Source: Pseudomonas putida
GTDB taxonomy: Bacteria > Pseudomonadota > Gammaproteobacteria > Pseudomonadales > Pseudomonadaceae
Length of the DNA: 64,000 bases
Direction: 5' to 3'
NCBI RefSeq assembly: GCF_028682395.1
Contig: NZ_JANHLC010000012.1
Location: 62,001 to 126,000 of the forward strand
Shown: piece by piece, positions 1 to 11,400 of the stretch
Numbering within the stretch: position 1 is the stretch's first letter
Layout of the letters: each line of letters opens with the position of its first letter
Notes under the pieces: model-generated
Told to the model about the DNA's origin: nothing
The model's database searches: none
What the model saw: the letters and a program-made list of their open reading frames with translations, nothing else
Position numbers and translations under genes: made by a program

Positions 1-240
1 GATCAGTACAAAGTTCAGGCTGAGCATGGGGTAAGCAATGCTGACCTCCAGGCGTTGCAGCACCAGCAGCCACACCAGCAGGCCGAGGCCCAGGCACAGC
101 AGCGCGAGCCAGAGCCAGGGGCTCAGCAGTTTTTGCCCAAGGCTCGTGGGCGTAACGCGCCAGCGCTCCACGGCCAGCTTTTGGGCAATCTGGCCCAGGC
201 AGGTCAGCAGGCAGGCGCCGAGCAGCAGGGCCAGGGTCAT
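1..240 (-). CDS. arnE: ArnE, flippase subunit for undecaprenyl-phosphate-L-Ara4N (partial)
   Basis: Reading leftwards from an ATG at 240-238, an open frame gives about 80 residues and runs off the window edge, so the C-terminus is missing. The product is a small, very hydrophobic protein of the EamA/SMR type. It has helices at about residues 2-18 and 43-60 and a third beginning near residue 66 (motif [13 protein letters not shown]). ArnE pairs with ArnF to flip undecaprenyl-phosphate-L-Ara4N across the inner membrane. The start overlaps the arnT stop as ATGA, as expected for the arnBCADTEF order of Pseudomonas. The identification rests on operon position plus hydrophobic pattern. Confidence 0.85.
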   Translation of the reverse strand, partial: MTLALLLGACLLTCLGQIAQKLAVERWRVTPTSLGQKLLSPWLWLALLCLGLGLLVWLLVLQRLEVSIAYPMLSLNFVLI

Positions 241-1886
241 GGCGCGCTCGCCGGGATAATCAAAATCACCATATTGCCTTCCTGATAGCGCACGGCGTCC
301 TTGGGCAGGCGATCCATCTCATGGCTGGTGTCCGAGCGCTTGACCCGCATCACCACGCCCACCGGACCGTCGCGCCGGGCCTGGAGCAGCCATGATTCGA
401 CTTCCTCCAGGTCGATTCGCCGGTGGCTGGCCTCAGGGTACGACAGGCCATATTTCACCTCGCCGGTGGTGTTATACAAAGTCACCTTGGGTCGCTCCAG
501 GCGCCAGGCCAGGGCCGAGGCGGCGCCCAGATCGTTGCTCAGCAGGTGTTTGCTGGTGGCCAGTTCGTCGGCATGGCGGGCGATAAAGCCGTCGGGCATT
601 TTGTTGAAGACCACCGCGTTGGGCATGCTCGCCGGCAGCAGCAGGACCAGCAGGCCCATGCCCAGTGCCGGTGCGGCCCAGAAGGCCCGTGGCCGGGTGA
701 TTGCCAGGGTGTTGGCGCCGATCCAGCCGAGCAGGAACAGCACCAGCAGCGTCAGGTGCAGCGGTTCGTCGTGATAGAACGGCTTTTTCCATTGGAAGAA
801 CCCCAGGGCCAGGAGCGCCACGGTGCCCAGGGCCAGATTGAACCCGGCATTGAGGCGTAGCAGCGCGACCTTTTGTTGCTCCAGGTACAGGCTCAAGCTG
901 TGCCCCATCAGCAGGGCCAATGGCAGCAGGCACGGCATGATGTAGGTCGGCAGCTTGCCCCGGCTCAGGCTGAAAAACGCCAGCGGCAGAAGCAGCCACA
1001 GCAGCAGGAACACGGTCGAGCGCTGGCCCCGGCTCTGCCAGGCCTGCGTGAAGGTGCGCGGCAGCCACAGCGCCCAGGGAATACTCGCGGCGACCAGCAA
1101 CGGCAGGTAGAACCACCAGGGCCGCGAGTGTTGGGCGTCCTCGCCGGCAAAGCGGCGGATATGCTCGTGCCAGAAGAAGAACCGCCAGTAATCCGGTTCG
1201 CGCATATGCACCGCCAAGACCCAGGGCAGGGCAACCAGGGTGGCGACCAGAATCGCCACTAGGCCATAGCCCACCAGCTCCTTGAAGCGCTTCTGCCAGA
1301 TCATGTAGGGCAGGCCGATCAGTACCGGCAGCAGCAGGGCCAGGAAGCCCTTGGTCATAAAGCCCATGCCGCAGGCGAACCCCAGCAGGGCCCAGGCGCC
1401 CAGCCGGCTGCGGCGAGTGGTGGTGTCGACGGCAAACCACAAGGCCACCAGGCTCAGGTTGACCCAGAGGGTGAACTGCGGATCGAGGTTGCTGTAGCCG
1501 GCCTGGCCGGCGATCAGCCCGAAACTCATGTAGAGCAGGGCGCAGGCCAAGCTTTGGCGTGGGTCGCGCCACAGGCGTTGGGCGATCACATAGGCCAGGA
1601 ACACGCTGAGCCCGCTGCTGATGGCCGAGGCCACCCGTACGCCAAACAGATTGTCGCCGAAGATCATCTGGCCGATGGCGATAAACCAGTAGCCGGCAAT
1701 GGGTTTTTCAAAGTAGCGCAGGCCCATGAAATGGGGCGAAACCCAGTCGCCCTTGAGCAGCATTTCCTGGGCGATCTGCGCATAGCGGGGTTCGTCCGGG
1801 ATCCACAGGCCGTGGGTGCCCAACGGCAACAGATAGAAGAGTACAAAGGCGCCCAGCAACAGGGGCCATGTCCAGCGTCGGGTCAT
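237..1886 (-). CDS. arnT: ArnT, 4-amino-4-deoxy-L-arabinose lipid A transferase
   Basis: Inner-membrane glycosyltransferase that moves L-Ara4N from undecaprenyl phosphate to lipid A phosphates in the periplasm, giving polymyxin and cationic-peptide resistance. The 549-residue product matches the usual family length of about 550. It opens with a transmembrane helix followed by [14 protein letters not shown], the conserved acidic loop of PMT/ArnT glycosyltransferases, and then carries about a dozen hydrophobic segments. I chose the ATG at 1886 because it overlaps the arnD stop as ATGA, like the other junctions of this operon. An upstream in-frame ATG at 1907 would add seven residues inside arnD. 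Confidence 0.95.
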   Translation of the reverse strand: MTRRWTWPLLLGAFVLFYLLPLGTHGLWIPDEPRYAQIAQEMLLKGDWVSPHFMGLRYFEKPIAGYWFIAIGQMIFGDNLFGVRVASAISSGLSVFLAYVIAQRLWRDPRQSLACALLYMSFGLIAGQAGYSNLDPQFTLWVNLSLVALWFAVDTTTRRSRLGAWALLGFACGMGFMTKGFLALLLPVLIGLPYMIWQKRFKELVGYGLVAILVATLVALPWVLAVHMREPDYWRFFFWHEHIRRFAGEDAQHSRPWWFYLPLLVAASIPWALWLPRTFTQAWQSRGQRSTVFLLLWLLLPLAFFSLSRGKLPTYIMPCLLPLALLMGHSLSLYLEQQKVALLRLNAGFNLALGTVALLALGFFQWKKPFYHDEPLHLTLLVLFLLGWIGANTLAITRPRAFWAAPALGMGLLVLLLPASMPNAVVFNKMPDGFIARHADELATSKHLLSNDLGAASALAWRLERPKVTLYNTTGEVKYGLSYPEASHRRIDLEEVESWLLQARRDGPVGVVMRVKRSDTSHEMDRLPKDAVRYQEGNMVILIIPASAP

Positions 1887-2767
1887 GGTCGTTGCACTCC
1901 CAGCCAACCTTCGCGACCGCTCAGGGTGCCGCGTGACAGCTGCCCGGTGGGCAGCGTCTCCAGGGCCTGGGGCAGCAGGTGCCTCAGGGGTTGAAAGCGG
2001 ATATCGGAACTGGCCGCCTGGGCCAGCAGTTGGCGAAACTCTTCAGCCATAAGAATCCCTTCGACCTCGGCATGGATGGTGTAAACGTTCAGCGCCCGGG
2101 CGCTGAACCGCTGGAGAATGAAGGCGTTGAAATCCTCGGCCGCGACCTGCGGGCCCACCACTTCATCGAAGGTCGGCAGGTCCACCGGAATCTGCGGTGT
2201 ACCCGGACGTCCGTCGGGCAGGCGCGGACGAAACAACTGGGTGCCGCGACAATCGCTGTTGTAGCGAAACCCGAAGCGCTCCTTGGCCGCGACCACCCGC
2301 TCATCGGCGCGCCAACCGGCGGCGGCTGAGCACTCGACGGGCTGGCCGAGAATATCGGCCAGGGTCTCGACGCCCTGGCGGATCTGTTCCTGCAGTTGCG
2401 CGTCGCTCCAGGTCCCGGCGTGCGCCTGCCAGCCATGGTGATCCCAGGCATGCAGGCCGACTTCATGCCCGGCCTCGCGGGTTTGGCGCATCAGATGGCC
2501 CAGGTCCCGGCCAATCGGCTTGCCCGGCCAGGCAGTGCCGGCCAGCAGGATGTCCCAGCCATAGAGGCTGGCGGCCTTGGAGCGCAGCATTTTCCAAAGG
2601 AAGCGCGGCTTGACCAGGCGCCACAGATGACGGCCCATATTGTCCGGGCCGACGCTGAAGAAAAAAGTCGCCTTGATCCCGGCTTCATCCAGCAGTTCCA
2701 GCAGGCGCGGCACGCCTTCGCGGGTGCCGCGATAGGTGTCGACGTCGATGCGCAGGCCCGCTCGCAT
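1883..2767 (-). CDS. arnD: ArnD, undecaprenyl-phosphate-4-formamido-L-arabinose deformylase
   Basis: 294-residue NodB-type polysaccharide deacetylase that removes the formyl group from undecaprenyl-phosphate-Ara4FN, which commits the sugar to transfer. The N-terminus has the metal-binding aspartate motif [11 protein letters not shown]. Further on come a [10 protein letters not shown] strand and [14 protein letters not shown], which carries the histidines expected for the metal site. The gene starts inside the arnA stop (TGATG) and ends inside the arnT start (ATGA), so translation is probably coupled on both sides. Confidence 0.95.
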   Translation of the reverse strand: MRAGLRIDVDTYRGTREGVPRLLELLDEAGIKATFFFSVGPDNMGRHLWRLVKPRFLWKMLRSKAASLYGWDILLAGTAWPGKPIGRDLGHLMRQTREAGHEVGLHAWDHHGWQAHAGTWSDAQLQEQIRQGVETLADILGQPVECSAAAGWRADERVVAAKERFGFRYNSDCRGTQLFRPRLPDGRPGTPQIPVDLPTFDEVVGPQVAAEDFNAFILQRFSARALNVYTIHAEVEGILMAEEFRQLLAQAASSDIRFQPLRHLLPQALETLPTGQLSRGTLSGREGWLGVQRP

Positions 2768-4758
2768 CAGCGCTGGCCCTCCTGTTCGAGCAGGGCTTCG
2801 TGGAGGAAAAAGTCCAGGGTCTTGCCAATGGTGATGCTCAGCTCAGTCCCCGGCTCCCAGTCCAGCAGGCGGCGGGCGTTGTCGATGCTCGGCTTGCGGT
2901 GGCTGACATCCTGGTAGCCGGTGCCATAGAACGCCTGGCTTTCCACGTCACGGAAACCGGCGAACGGCGGGAAGTGACCGCGCAACGGATGGGCTTCGAA
3001 CTGGCGCAGCAGCTCTTCGCCCAATTGGCGGATGCTGGCTTCGTTGTCCGGGTTGCCGATATTGATGATCTGCCCGTCACAGACGCCGCCGCGGTTCTCG
3101 ATAATCCGTGCCAGGGCCTCGATGCCGTCCTGGACATCGGTAAAGCAACGCTTCTGTTCGCCGCCGTCGACCAGGCGGATCGGCGTACCTTCCACCAGGT
3201 GCAGGATCAACTGGGTAATGGCCCGCGAGCTGCCGATCCGGGCCGAGTCCAATCGGTCCAGGCGCGGGCCCATCCAGTTGAAGGGGCGGAACAGGGTAAA
3301 GCGCAGGCCCTTCTGGCCGTACGCCCAGATCACCCGGTCCAGCAGTTGCTTGGACACCGAATAGATCCAGCGCTGCTTGTTGATTGGCCCGACCACCAGG
3401 TTGGAGGTGTCTTCGTCGAAGTGGCTGTCCTGGCACATGCCATAGACCTCCGAGGTCGAGGGGAAGACCACCCGCTTGTTGTACTTGACGCAATAGCGCA
3501 CCAGCTTGAGGTTTTCCTCGAAGTCCAGCTCGAATACCCGCAGCGGATTGCGCGTGTACTCGATGGGCGTGGCAATGGCCACCAGGGGCAGGACCACGTC
3601 GCACTTCTTGATGTGATACTCGATCCACTCGGAATGGATGCTGATATCGCCCTCGACAAAGTGAAAGCGTGGGTGGCTGCGCAGGCGTTCGATGGCGTCG
3701 CTGCCGATGTCCATGCCATGCACTTCATAGCGCTCGTCCTGCAGCAGGCGCTCGGACAGGTGATTGCCGATAAACCCGTTGACCCCCAGGATCAGCACCC
3801 GTGTGCGTCGCTGGGCGCGCGCCGCCTGGCTGCCGATCAGGCGCGAGCCCTCGACCAGACCCAGCTCGCGGGCCAGTTGCGCGCCGCTGAGGTACAGGCC
3901 GTTGTCGCCACGCTGGCCGGCGCGGATCTCCAGAGAGTCCTCGCCGCAGGCAATGCGCAGTGGGTCGCAGCTAATGACCCGGCCAGGGGCCTGGCCGTCA
4001 TTGCCCGGTACCACCTCAGCGCTCCAGACAATCAGCTTGTGCTCACCCACCGGGCAAAAGGCGCCGGGGTAGGGCTGGGTCACGGCGCGCACCAGATTGA
4101 ACAAGCGCTCGGCCGGCAGTTGCCAGTCGAGCAAGCCATCGGCGGCGCTGCGGCGTCCGTAATAGCTGGCCTGACTTTCGTCCTGGGCGGTTTCCGGCAG
4201 TGGGCCACGGGCCAATGCCGGCAAGGTGTCGCGCAGTAGCGCTGCGGCGCTTTCGCGCAGTTTGGCGTGCAGGCTCAGGGCGGTGTCCGCCCGTTCGATC
4301 GGTACGCGACGCTGGGCGATGATGGCCCCGGCATCGGCCCGTTTGACCATGCGGTGCAGGGTGACGCCGGTTTCGGTCTCGCCATTGACCAGCACCCAGT
4401 TGGCCGGTGCCCGCCCGCGATAGCGCGGCAGCAGCGAGCCATGCAGGTTGTAGGCCCCGCGGCTGGCGCAGGCCAGTAGCGCTTCGCCCAGCAGGTTGCG
4501 GTAATAGAAGGAGAACAGGTAGTCGGGATTCAGTTGGCGGATCCGCTCGACCCACAGTGGGTGATTGGCATCTTCCGGGGCGTGCACGGGAATCCCCCTG
4601 CGTGCGCAAAGTTGCGCCACGGAGGCGAAAAAGGTGGTTTCCCCGGGGGCATCGGCGTGGGTGAACACGGCGGCAATCTCATAGCCGGCGACGAGCAGGG
4701 CTTCGATACCCACGCAACCGATATCGTGATAGGCGAAAACAACGGCTTTTGAACTCAT
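2767..4758 (-). CDS. arnA: ArnA, bifunctional UDP-Ara4N formyltransferase / UDP-glucuronate decarboxylase
   Basis: 663 residues, the full length of the two-domain enzyme. Residues 1 to about 300 form the formyl-THF-dependent transferase, with the folate-enzyme signature [18 protein letters not shown] and DAGAIIAQ further on. Residues from about 315 form an extended SDR domain that oxidatively decarboxylates UDP-glucuronate. It starts with the Rossmann motif [12 protein letters not shown] and contains PSTSEVYG and the catalytic IYSVSKQ (YxxxK). The two activities occupy steps on either side of ArnB in UDP-L-Ara4N synthesis. The gene overlaps arnC by ATGA upstream and arnD by one base downstream. 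Confidence 0.96.
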   Translation of the reverse strand: MSSKAVVFAYHDIGCVGIEALLVAGYEIAAVFTHADAPGETTFFASVAQLCARRGIPVHAPEDANHPLWVERIRQLNPDYLFSFYYRNLLGEALLACASRGAYNLHGSLLPRYRGRAPANWVLVNGETETGVTLHRMVKRADAGAIIAQRRVPIERADTALSLHAKLRESAAALLRDTLPALARGPLPETAQDESQASYYGRRSAADGLLDWQLPAERLFNLVRAVTQPYPGAFCPVGEHKLIVWSAEVVPGNDGQAPGRVISCDPLRIACGEDSLEIRAGQRGDNGLYLSGAQLARELGLVEGSRLIGSQAARAQRRTRVLILGVNGFIGNHLSERLLQDERYEVHGMDIGSDAIERLRSHPRFHFVEGDISIHSEWIEYHIKKCDVVLPLVAIATPIEYTRNPLRVFELDFEENLKLVRYCVKYNKRVVFPSTSEVYGMCQDSHFDEDTSNLVVGPINKQRWIYSVSKQLLDRVIWAYGQKGLRFTLFRPFNWMGPRLDRLDSARIGSSRAITQLILHLVEGTPIRLVDGGEQKRCFTDVQDGIEALARIIENRGGVCDGQIINIGNPDNEASIRQLGEELLRQFEAHPLRGHFPPFAGFRDVESQAFYGTGYQDVSHRKPSIDNARRLLDWEPGTELSITIGKTLDFFLHEALLEQEGQR

Positions 4759-5768
4759 GGGGCTACCTGGCTGGAGGAAGTGGAATCTGTGCGCACCACA
4801 CTGGCGTGGTCAGCCGGGGACGGCGCCCGCCAGATGGTTTCGATAAAAAATCGCGGACGCGCGCGCACATCGCTGTACATGCGGCCCAGGTACTCGCCCA
4901 GCAGGCCCATGCCGATAAATTGGCCGCCAGTGAAAATAAACAGCACCGCAAACAGCACAAACGTGCCGTCACCGGCCCACGCTGCGCCGAAGATCAGGCG
5001 CAGCACAATCAACAGCACGGCGAACAGCCCGCCGAGCAGGGCGATGCTGAAGCCGATGATGCTCAACAGCCGTAGGGGCGTGGTGGTCATGCAGGTAATC
5101 AGGTCGAACATCAGGTTGATCAGGCGCATGGCGCTGTATTTCGAGTCGCCATGCTCGCGCTCGGCGTGGTGTACCGGCAGCTCGCAGGTATGGCGCGCAA
5201 AACTGTTGGCCAGGATCGGAATAAAAGTGCTGCGTTCGCTACAGGCCAGCATCGCCTGGACGATGGAACGGCGGTAGGCGCGCAGCATGCAGCCGTAGTC
5301 GGTCATGGCCACGCCGGTGGAGCGCTGCACGGCCAGGTTGATCAGCCGCGAGGGCCAGCGACGCCACGCCGAGTCCTGGCGATTGCTGCGCACGGTGCCG
5401 ATCACGTCATAGCCCAGCGCGGCCTGCTGCACCAAGCGCGGAATTTCTTCGGGGGGATTCTGCAGGTCGGCGTCCAGGGTAATCACCAGGTCGCCACGGC
5501 ACTGTTGGAAGCCGGCCATGATTGCTGCGTGCTGGCCGTAGTTGCGATTGAGGATGACCGCCACCACCGGGCTGCCCGGTCGGTTGGCGGCGGCCTGCAG
5601 CAACTCGGCACTGCGGTCGCGACTGCCGTCGTCGACCAGGACGATTTCATGTTCGCGCCCCAGTTGTGCGCAAGCTGCTTCGGTGCGGCGCAGCAGCTCG
5701 GGCAGGCTTTCTTCCTCGTTGTAGACCGGGATGACGATGGACACGCAATCGATGGGATAAGGCTTCAT
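4755..5768 (-). CDS. arnC: ArnC, undecaprenyl-phosphate Ara4FN transferase
   Basis: 337-residue family 2 glycosyltransferase that attaches UDP-Ara4-formyl-N to undecaprenyl phosphate at the inner membrane. The N-terminal catalytic domain opens with [18 protein letters not shown] and has the nucleotide/metal motif [15 protein letters not shown]. Two C-terminal hydrophobic helices lie at about residues 235-260 and 270-295, as in bactoprenol glycosyltransferases. The start overlaps the arnB stop by ATGA. Confidence 0.95.
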   Translation of the reverse strand: MKPYPIDCVSIVIPVYNEEESLPELLRRTEAACAQLGREHEIVLVDDGSRDRSAELLQAAANRPGSPVVAVILNRNYGQHAAIMAGFQQCRGDLVITLDADLQNPPEEIPRLVQQAALGYDVIGTVRSNRQDSAWRRWPSRLINLAVQRSTGVAMTDYGCMLRAYRRSIVQAMLACSERSTFIPILANSFARHTCELPVHHAEREHGDSKYSAMRLINLMFDLITCMTTTPLRLLSIIGFSIALLGGLFAVLLIVLRLIFGAAWAGDGTFVLFAVLFIFTGGQFIGMGLLGEYLGRMYSDVRARPRFFIETIWRAPSPADHASVVRTDSTSSSQVAP

Positions 5769-6913
5769 GCATGAGCTCCGACAATGTCCTCAATGGCCCC
5801 GACTACCCGCTCGAAATCCTCCTCGTGCATGTCAGGAAACAGTGGAATCGAGCACAGGCGGGCCGAGTTCCATTCGGTGTGGGGTAGATGCACGTCTGGG
5901 AAACGCTGGCGGTAGTAGGTGTGCAGGTGGGTGGCGATAAAATGGATACCGCTGCCGATCTCACGGGCCTGCAGGGCTTTCATAAAGGCTTCGCGGTCCA
6001 GGCCGCAGCGCTCGGGGTCGATACGCAGGATAAACAGGTGCCAGGCGTGCCGTTGGGGGTAGGTGGGCAGGTGCAGCGGTTGCACTGGTAGGTGGGCCAG
6101 GCGTTGCAGATAGCCCTGGGCCAGTTGCTCGCGGCGCTGGTTGATGGCGTCCAGACGGTGCAACTGGACCAAGGCAATCGCGGCATTGAGGTCGGCCAGG
6201 TTGTATTTGAAGCCAGGTTCGATCACTTGGGCCTGGGGCTTGCGGCCATGGGTCAGGCGGTCATAGGCATCCACGCCGAGGCCGTGGAATTTGAGCATGC
6301 GAATGCGGTTGGCAAAGGCTTCGTCGTCGCTGACCAGCATGGCCCCTTCGGCGCAGGTCATGTTCTTGATGGCGTGGAAGGAGAAAATCGCCGTACCCCG
6401 CGCGCCGACCGGGCGGTCGCGGTACTCGGTGCCCGCCGCGTGGGCGGCATCCTCGATCACGGCAATGCCATGCTGCTCGGCCAGGGCGTAGAGCGGATCA
6501 AGGTCGAACGCCGCGCCTGCGTAGTGCACCGGGATAATGGCTTTAGTACGCGGGGTGATGGCCTGGGCGATGATCTGTGCATCACTCATCAGCGTGTCGC
6601 GGTCGACATCGACAAACACCGGGGTGGCGCCCAGCAGGCAGATCATATTGGCGGTCGAGACCCAGGTCTGCGAGGGCGTGATCACTTCGTCACCTGGGCC
6701 GATGCCCAGAGCCAGCAGGGCGATATGCATGGCCCCGGTGGCGGAGGACAGTGCGACGGCATATCGGGCTCCAACCCGCTGGGCAAATTGCTCTTCGAGT
6801 TCCTGGTTTTTCGGGCCCGTGGTGATCCAGCCCGAGCGCAAAACCTGCTCGGCTGCCGCGATTTCCTCATCGCCCATGCTGGGGCGGGAAAAGGGTAGAA
6901 AAGTGGGCGTCAT
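5765..6913 (-). CDS. arnB: ArnB, UDP-Ara4O aminotransferase
   Basis: 382-residue PLP-dependent aminotransferase of the DegT/DnrJ/EryC1 family. It converts UDP-4-keto-pentose to UDP-L-Ara4N with glutamate as amino donor. The PLP-lysine motif is clear ([17 protein letters not shown]), as is [15 protein letters not shown] near the N-terminus. The frame stays open upstream to 7036, but the ATG at 6913 starts the conserved [17 protein letters not shown] sequence and has an AAGAGGT ribosome site just upstream, so I chose it. It is the first gene of the arn operon and faces the 482-bp AT-rich gap before the T6SS genes. Confidence 0.95.
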   Translation of the reverse strand: MTPTFLPFSRPSMGDEEIAAAEQVLRSGWITTGPKNQELEEQFAQRVGARYAVALSSATGAMHIALLALGIGPGDEVITPSQTWVSTANMICLLGATPVFVDVDRDTLMSDAQIIAQAITPRTKAIIPVHYAGAAFDLDPLYALAEQHGIAVIEDAAHAAGTEYRDRPVGARGTAIFSFHAIKNMTCAEGAMLVSDDEAFANRIRMLKFHGLGVDAYDRLTHGRKPQAQVIEPGFKYNLADLNAAIALVQLHRLDAINQRREQLAQGYLQRLAHLPVQPLHLPTYPQRHAWHLFILRIDPERCGLDREAFMKALQAREIGSGIHFIATHLHTYYRQRFPDVHLPHTEWNSARLCSIPLFPDMHEEDFERVVGAIEDIVGAHA

Positions 6914-7395
6914 GGGACCTCTTGAATAACGGCAGGCGCAGCCAGTAAGTGACCGGAGAGAATAAGTATCATTGCTGGGTGTTCTATCCTGTGGGCGTAA
7001 TCGTTGCGTCCTGTCAACGCACTCTGCGAGTGCCAAGATGTTGTTTTAAATAATGTTTAGCTGGATTAAAGCTTAAGTTCTTAAAAGGTAAAGGGCGTTG
7101 GCTTATTTAATTGCGAAGGTCAGCTTTGCTTGAGGCTGGCCGGCACTTCGTTGCAGCAAAGGTAGTTCTTGAGCTGTTAAATGAATAGTGGCTAAAGGTT
7201 AAGATTCTGTCGTTTATTAAGGCTGTACAGCGTTTATTCAGCTAGCGAGGCTTTAATCATCAAGATAGGTTTGTCATGTGTATGGAAGAGTCTGAAAAGT
7301 GCTGGGCCTGCAACTGTCGGGGTGTACTTTTTATACACTTTTATTTAGTGCCTCTCTGCGATGCGGTCGCAAGCCTCCGGTGCAGCGCCCCGGGA
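6914..7395. promoter_or_regulatory. arn promoter region and arn/tssA intergenic gap
   Basis: No credible gene. The left half is the 5' region of the arn operon, and 7040-7110 is clearly AT-rich. It contains TTTTA-N6-GTTTA at 7044-7059, which resembles a PhoP-type direct repeat, although it lies on the strand opposite to arn transcription. Clustered TTAA words at 7065-7085 (ATTAAA, CTTAAG, CTTAAA) are loosely PmrA-box-like but without the 11-bp phase. The right half lies downstream of tssA and holds an inverted repeat GTGTA-N7-TACAC at about 7322-7338 with no clear terminator tail. I could not fix a convincing -35/-10 pair. Regulation by PhoPQ/PmrAB is the known family behaviour; here it is an inference. 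Confidence 0.4.
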
Positions 7396-8484
7396 TTAAG
7401 GCAGCACGCCCAGCACGGTCCAGATCTTGCGGGTATCGGTGTCGGCGGCGATCAATTCGCCCAGCAGTTCGCGCAAGGGTTTATTACCCCAATCGATGGC
7501 CCGGTTGATCAGATACGGCACGGGGCTGTGGGGTTCGACCCGAGCCAGGTAGTCGGAGATCATCTGCAACTGGCGATAGGCCTCGTCCCGTGAGGCAGGT
7601 TGCCCCAGTGCCGGGGCAGGAACCGGTGTTGCGCTGGTGGCGACAGGCGGGCTGGGTGGTTCGACGACCACTTCAACGGGCGTTGGATTGGGGTGCATGG
7701 CCAGTAGCTCCTGCAAGGCTTGGAAGTGGGAGTCGAACAGCTTGCGCAGAGGCGCAAAGGAGGGGGCCTGTTCCTGCAGGTGTCCATCGCACCACTGGTC
7801 CAGGCGTGCCAGTGGCTCGCAGCACTGTTGCAACAGGGCCACGCGCTCGCGCAGTGCCTGGGCTGGCGTCTTGCCCAGCGCATCGCGCAACTGGCGCAAC
7901 AGGGTGTCGGCCGCCTGGGCGCTGGCCTGGGCCCGACGCTCATCGCTTTTGCTGCGGGCCTGCTGTTGCAGGGTTCGCCATTGATCCAGGGTAAAACTCT
8001 CGAAGCCACGCACGTGGCTGCCCAGCAAGGGCAGGTTGAGGTTCATCAACTCGGCGTAACGGTGGATCAGGCTGTTCAGGGGCGAGACCAGCCAGCTTTC
8101 GCCAGGCCCATCGGTCCGTGGGTGAAGCGTACGGCCATAGCGTTCGCACAGGCCATCGAGCAGCTCCAGTGCCACGCACAGGCCGGCGGCCTGGTAACGC
8201 TGGATCCAGGCTTCGCCCAACCAACTGGCGACCAGCAGGTCCTTGGCCTGTTCGCTGAGCAGGCGACAGGCCAGTTCTTGGGCCGCCAGCCAGTCAGCGG
8301 TTTTCAGATCGTGCTCCCAGACCCCGGTGGGCAGGCTCGCATCGTCTTCGCGCCGGGCCTCGCGCAGTAGCGCAAAGTCGCGCGTACCCCGCAGGCTGTG
8401 GCCACTCGGTTCAGCGTCGGTGATAGGCGCCCACAGGGCGGGCAAACGTTCGCGCAGGGTGTGTAGGGAGGCCTGCTCGTTCAT
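7396..8484 (-). CDS. tssA: TssA, T6SS baseplate/tail-assembly cap protein
   Basis: 362-residue ImpA-family protein. TssA proteins nucleate baseplate and sheath assembly of the type VI secretion system in the cytoplasm. The N-terminal ImpA_N region (residues 1 to about 130) is followed by a low-complexity Pro/Val stretch near residue 270. The C-terminal motif RVEPHSPVPYLINRAIDWGN is characteristic of the short-TssA class. The start overlaps the tssM stop by ATGA. It is the last gene of the leftward tssJKLMA operon. Confidence 0.92.
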   Translation of the reverse strand: MNEQASLHTLRERLPALWAPITDAEPSGHSLRGTRDFALLREARREDDASLPTGVWEHDLKTADWLAAQELACRLLSEQAKDLLVASWLGEAWIQRYQAAGLCVALELLDGLCERYGRTLHPRTDGPGESWLVSPLNSLIHRYAELMNLNLPLLGSHVRGFESFTLDQWRTLQQQARSKSDERRAQASAQAADTLLRQLRDALGKTPAQALRERVALLQQCCEPLARLDQWCDGHLQEQAPSFAPLRKLFDSHFQALQELLAMHPNPTPVEVVVEPPSPPVATSATPVPAPALGQPASRDEAYRQLQMISDYLARVEPHSPVPYLINRAIDWGNKPLRELLGELIAADTDTRKIWTVLGVLP

Positions 8485-11400
8485 GGCATGACCTCGATGC
8501 CCGCCAGCGGCGTCGGGGCCAGCGAACCAAAGGGGGATGCCGGGGCACTGACGGGCAGTGGCGTCAGTGCCAGGGCCTGTTTACCGCCAATGGCCTTGAG
8601 CGAGAGGCGCATAAACATCAGCGCCCGCGCGTCATGGTTGGCCTGGGTGCGTACGGGCAGCTGCAACGCCAATGGCCGGTCGACACTGTCGGCCGCCGGG
8701 AAACGCTCCACGGCCTGGTTGGCACGGATAAAGCGCAGCAGGGCCCACGGACCGTCATAGGACCATTCGGCCTGCAGGTCGGCGACCGACAGGGCGGCCT
8801 GGTGCGCGTCCGGGATCGGCCGTTGCGGGCTGCCGATGGCCCAGCGCAGGCCCAGTTGCACCGGTTCGCCGACGCTCCAGCGGGCCTGGCTGGCCTGCTC
8901 GGCCGGATAGTTGGCCAACCGGCCGCCGGCGTTGAAGTTCCAGTCGATCACCTGGTCGGCGCCCCGTTCGTCGTCGCGGTCAGTGCGCCAGCGGATCTCC
9001 AGATCAACGCCGCGCAGGCCTTCCTTGTCACGCAGCAACATGGGCCCGAGCCACAGGCGCGCGCTGCTCAATTGATCGAGAAATGCCCGGGCGACCGGCG
9101 AGTCGGGCCCGTAGGGGTTGTTCAGGCCGGTCATCGCAATGGGCAGTTGGGTATCGATCAACTCCAGGAACTCGCGAACCCGGTCCGGGTTGGCATCGCT
9201 GACGCCACCGTCGTAGGCAAAGGGAAAACGCCCGGCGAGGAACTGGTTGAAGTAGCCGCTCAGTTGCTGCCAGGCCTGGGCCGCATGCCCGACCTGCAGG
9301 CTGGCGCAGCGCTGCAGCGCCTGCTCGCGATAGGTGCGGGTGAGTGCCGCCAGTTCGCCATGCCCCTGGTGCAGCGTAACGGCCGCCAGCAGCGTAGCGC
9401 AGTTGCCGGTATCCATCTGGTTGAAATCGCGGTTGACCAGTTGCTCGAAGAGCATGGGCGAACTGACGGGGTTCTGCTCGCTGTACTTGCGCATTTCCAC
9501 GGCCATGTCGAGAAAGGTATCCAGGGTTGCCTGATCGCTGGGCCGTAGCCGCTCGCGCTCGGCGTTGAGCCAGTCGAGGGCGCCCCGGTTATTGCTCAAC
9601 TGGTCGCCGATCAATTTGAACTGCTGGGCGAAGGTCTGTTTCAGGCCGGGCTGGTCCGCCACTTGGTAGTGGTTCAGCGTCAGGTTGTGGTTGCCGTTCC
9701 AGGCGGCAAAGTCGAGGGGATGGCTGAATATGGGCAGGGCGTTGATCTGCTGGTCGGCGCGGTGAATATCGTTCAGTGCGCGGCTGTCGAGCTCGCGGCG
9801 CAGGGCATCGGCATGCCCGGTATCGGCAAAGGCGGTGAAGACATGCAGCACTTCCAGGGCCTTGACCGGCGACAGCTCGAATTCGCGGTGATCCCCTAGG
9901 GGGCTCGATTGCAACGGGTTTGGCGGGCTTTCATTGAGGCGCTGCCACATGGCCGTGGCCGTAGCGGCCTGGGCCGCACCGATCACGGCCTTGCGGTAGA
10001 TTGGCGGCAACTCGGCCACATCCTGTTGCAGGTATGTCTGGTAGCTGGCATGGAACCGCAGGGCCTCTTCGAGGGCCAGGCTGTCGAGATTGCGCAGGCT
10101 CGGCCGGGCGCCCACGGCCCCGCCCTGGCTCAGTGCGGCCTGGCTGAAGTCCTGGCGCAGCAGGGCTTCGACGCTCTGGTCGAGCTTGTCGACATGGCTC
10201 TGCAGCTCCAGGCTGCCGCCTTTCTGCTGGCGTAGCAGGCCCTGCTGGTTGTTGCCTTGCTCCAGCCAACGATCATGGAAGGTCCGTCGCAGGCTATCGG
10301 CATAATTCTCCACTTGCAGCACGGCCTTCGGGCCAATCAGCGAGCTTTGCCGGCTGCGCTCCAGCAACGCCTGGTAGCCGGGCGCCAGCTCGCTGCTGGA
10401 GCCCTGGCTCCAGACGACATTGCTCAGGCCGATCAGTTGGCGCAGGTGGTCGATCTGCTCGCCGAGCACTTCCAGTTCACCCAGGCTGTTGCGCTGACCA
10501 CTTTGCAGGCTGCGCAGGTGTTCCGTGAGCGCGTTGGCGGTGCTGGTGAAACTCTCGCCGCCGAACAGTTTGTCGAGCCAGGCGCGCATGCTCGCCTGGT
10601 AGCTGTCCGAAACCCGGCTGCTGAATTGGTTGACCTGGGCCCCGTTCGCCAAGGGCAGCGGTAGGCGCGTCAGGGTGCGGTTGTAGTAAGGGTCGAAGAA
10701 CAGGGTCTGTCCCTGCAGGCTCAGGCCGAACAGATCGTTGGCCACGACACTGATGTCATCCAGAGGACGCAGGTCGCCTTCCACGGCCTGGATAAAGCGT
10801 TTGTACTGGCTCTCCAGGCTCAGGCTGCGCTGGACCAGCAGCGAGGCGCGCTGGTAGTCGGTTTCCCGGGTGCCATCGGAGCGGGTGTCGCTCAGGCTTT
10901 CGAGGTCGCGCATGATCTTGTCTTGCACCGGCTCGAACAGCTGGCGCAGGGCCCGCTCGCGCAACAGCTGACTCAACTGACGTTCGAAGGGGGACGCCCA
11001 GGAGCCAGGCAGGGCCACCGCGCTGTAATCCCAGCGGGGGGCTTGGCCCAGCAGGTTCCAGAAGCTGCTGATGCGCTTGCGGGCACTGTCGTCGGCGCCG
11101 CTGCTGAATACCAGGTTCTGGTCGTTGTGCAGCAGGGTTGCAAGGCGGCTGGCGTCTTCGCTGCGCTGGTTCCAGGCCCAGAGCATGGCGCAGAACCAGA
11201 TAACCCCGAGGCCGCCGGCGCTAAATGCGAGTATCCGGTGGCGGCGTTCGCGCAGGTCCAGAATGCGCCCAATCGGCTGGGCTAGGCCCTGTTCGGCGAC
11301 GATACGCTGGCGCCACAGGCGTTGGGCAAACAACGGCACGGCCGGTTCGGCCGGCACATCGTCGGCGAAAGGGTCCAGGTTGGCGTCGGCCGGGTCGGGG

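Noticed and set aside
7322-7338. Inverted repeat GTGTA-N7-TACAC as tssA terminator
   Set aside because: The stem is only five pairs, AT-rich and without a T-run in the direction of tssA transcription.
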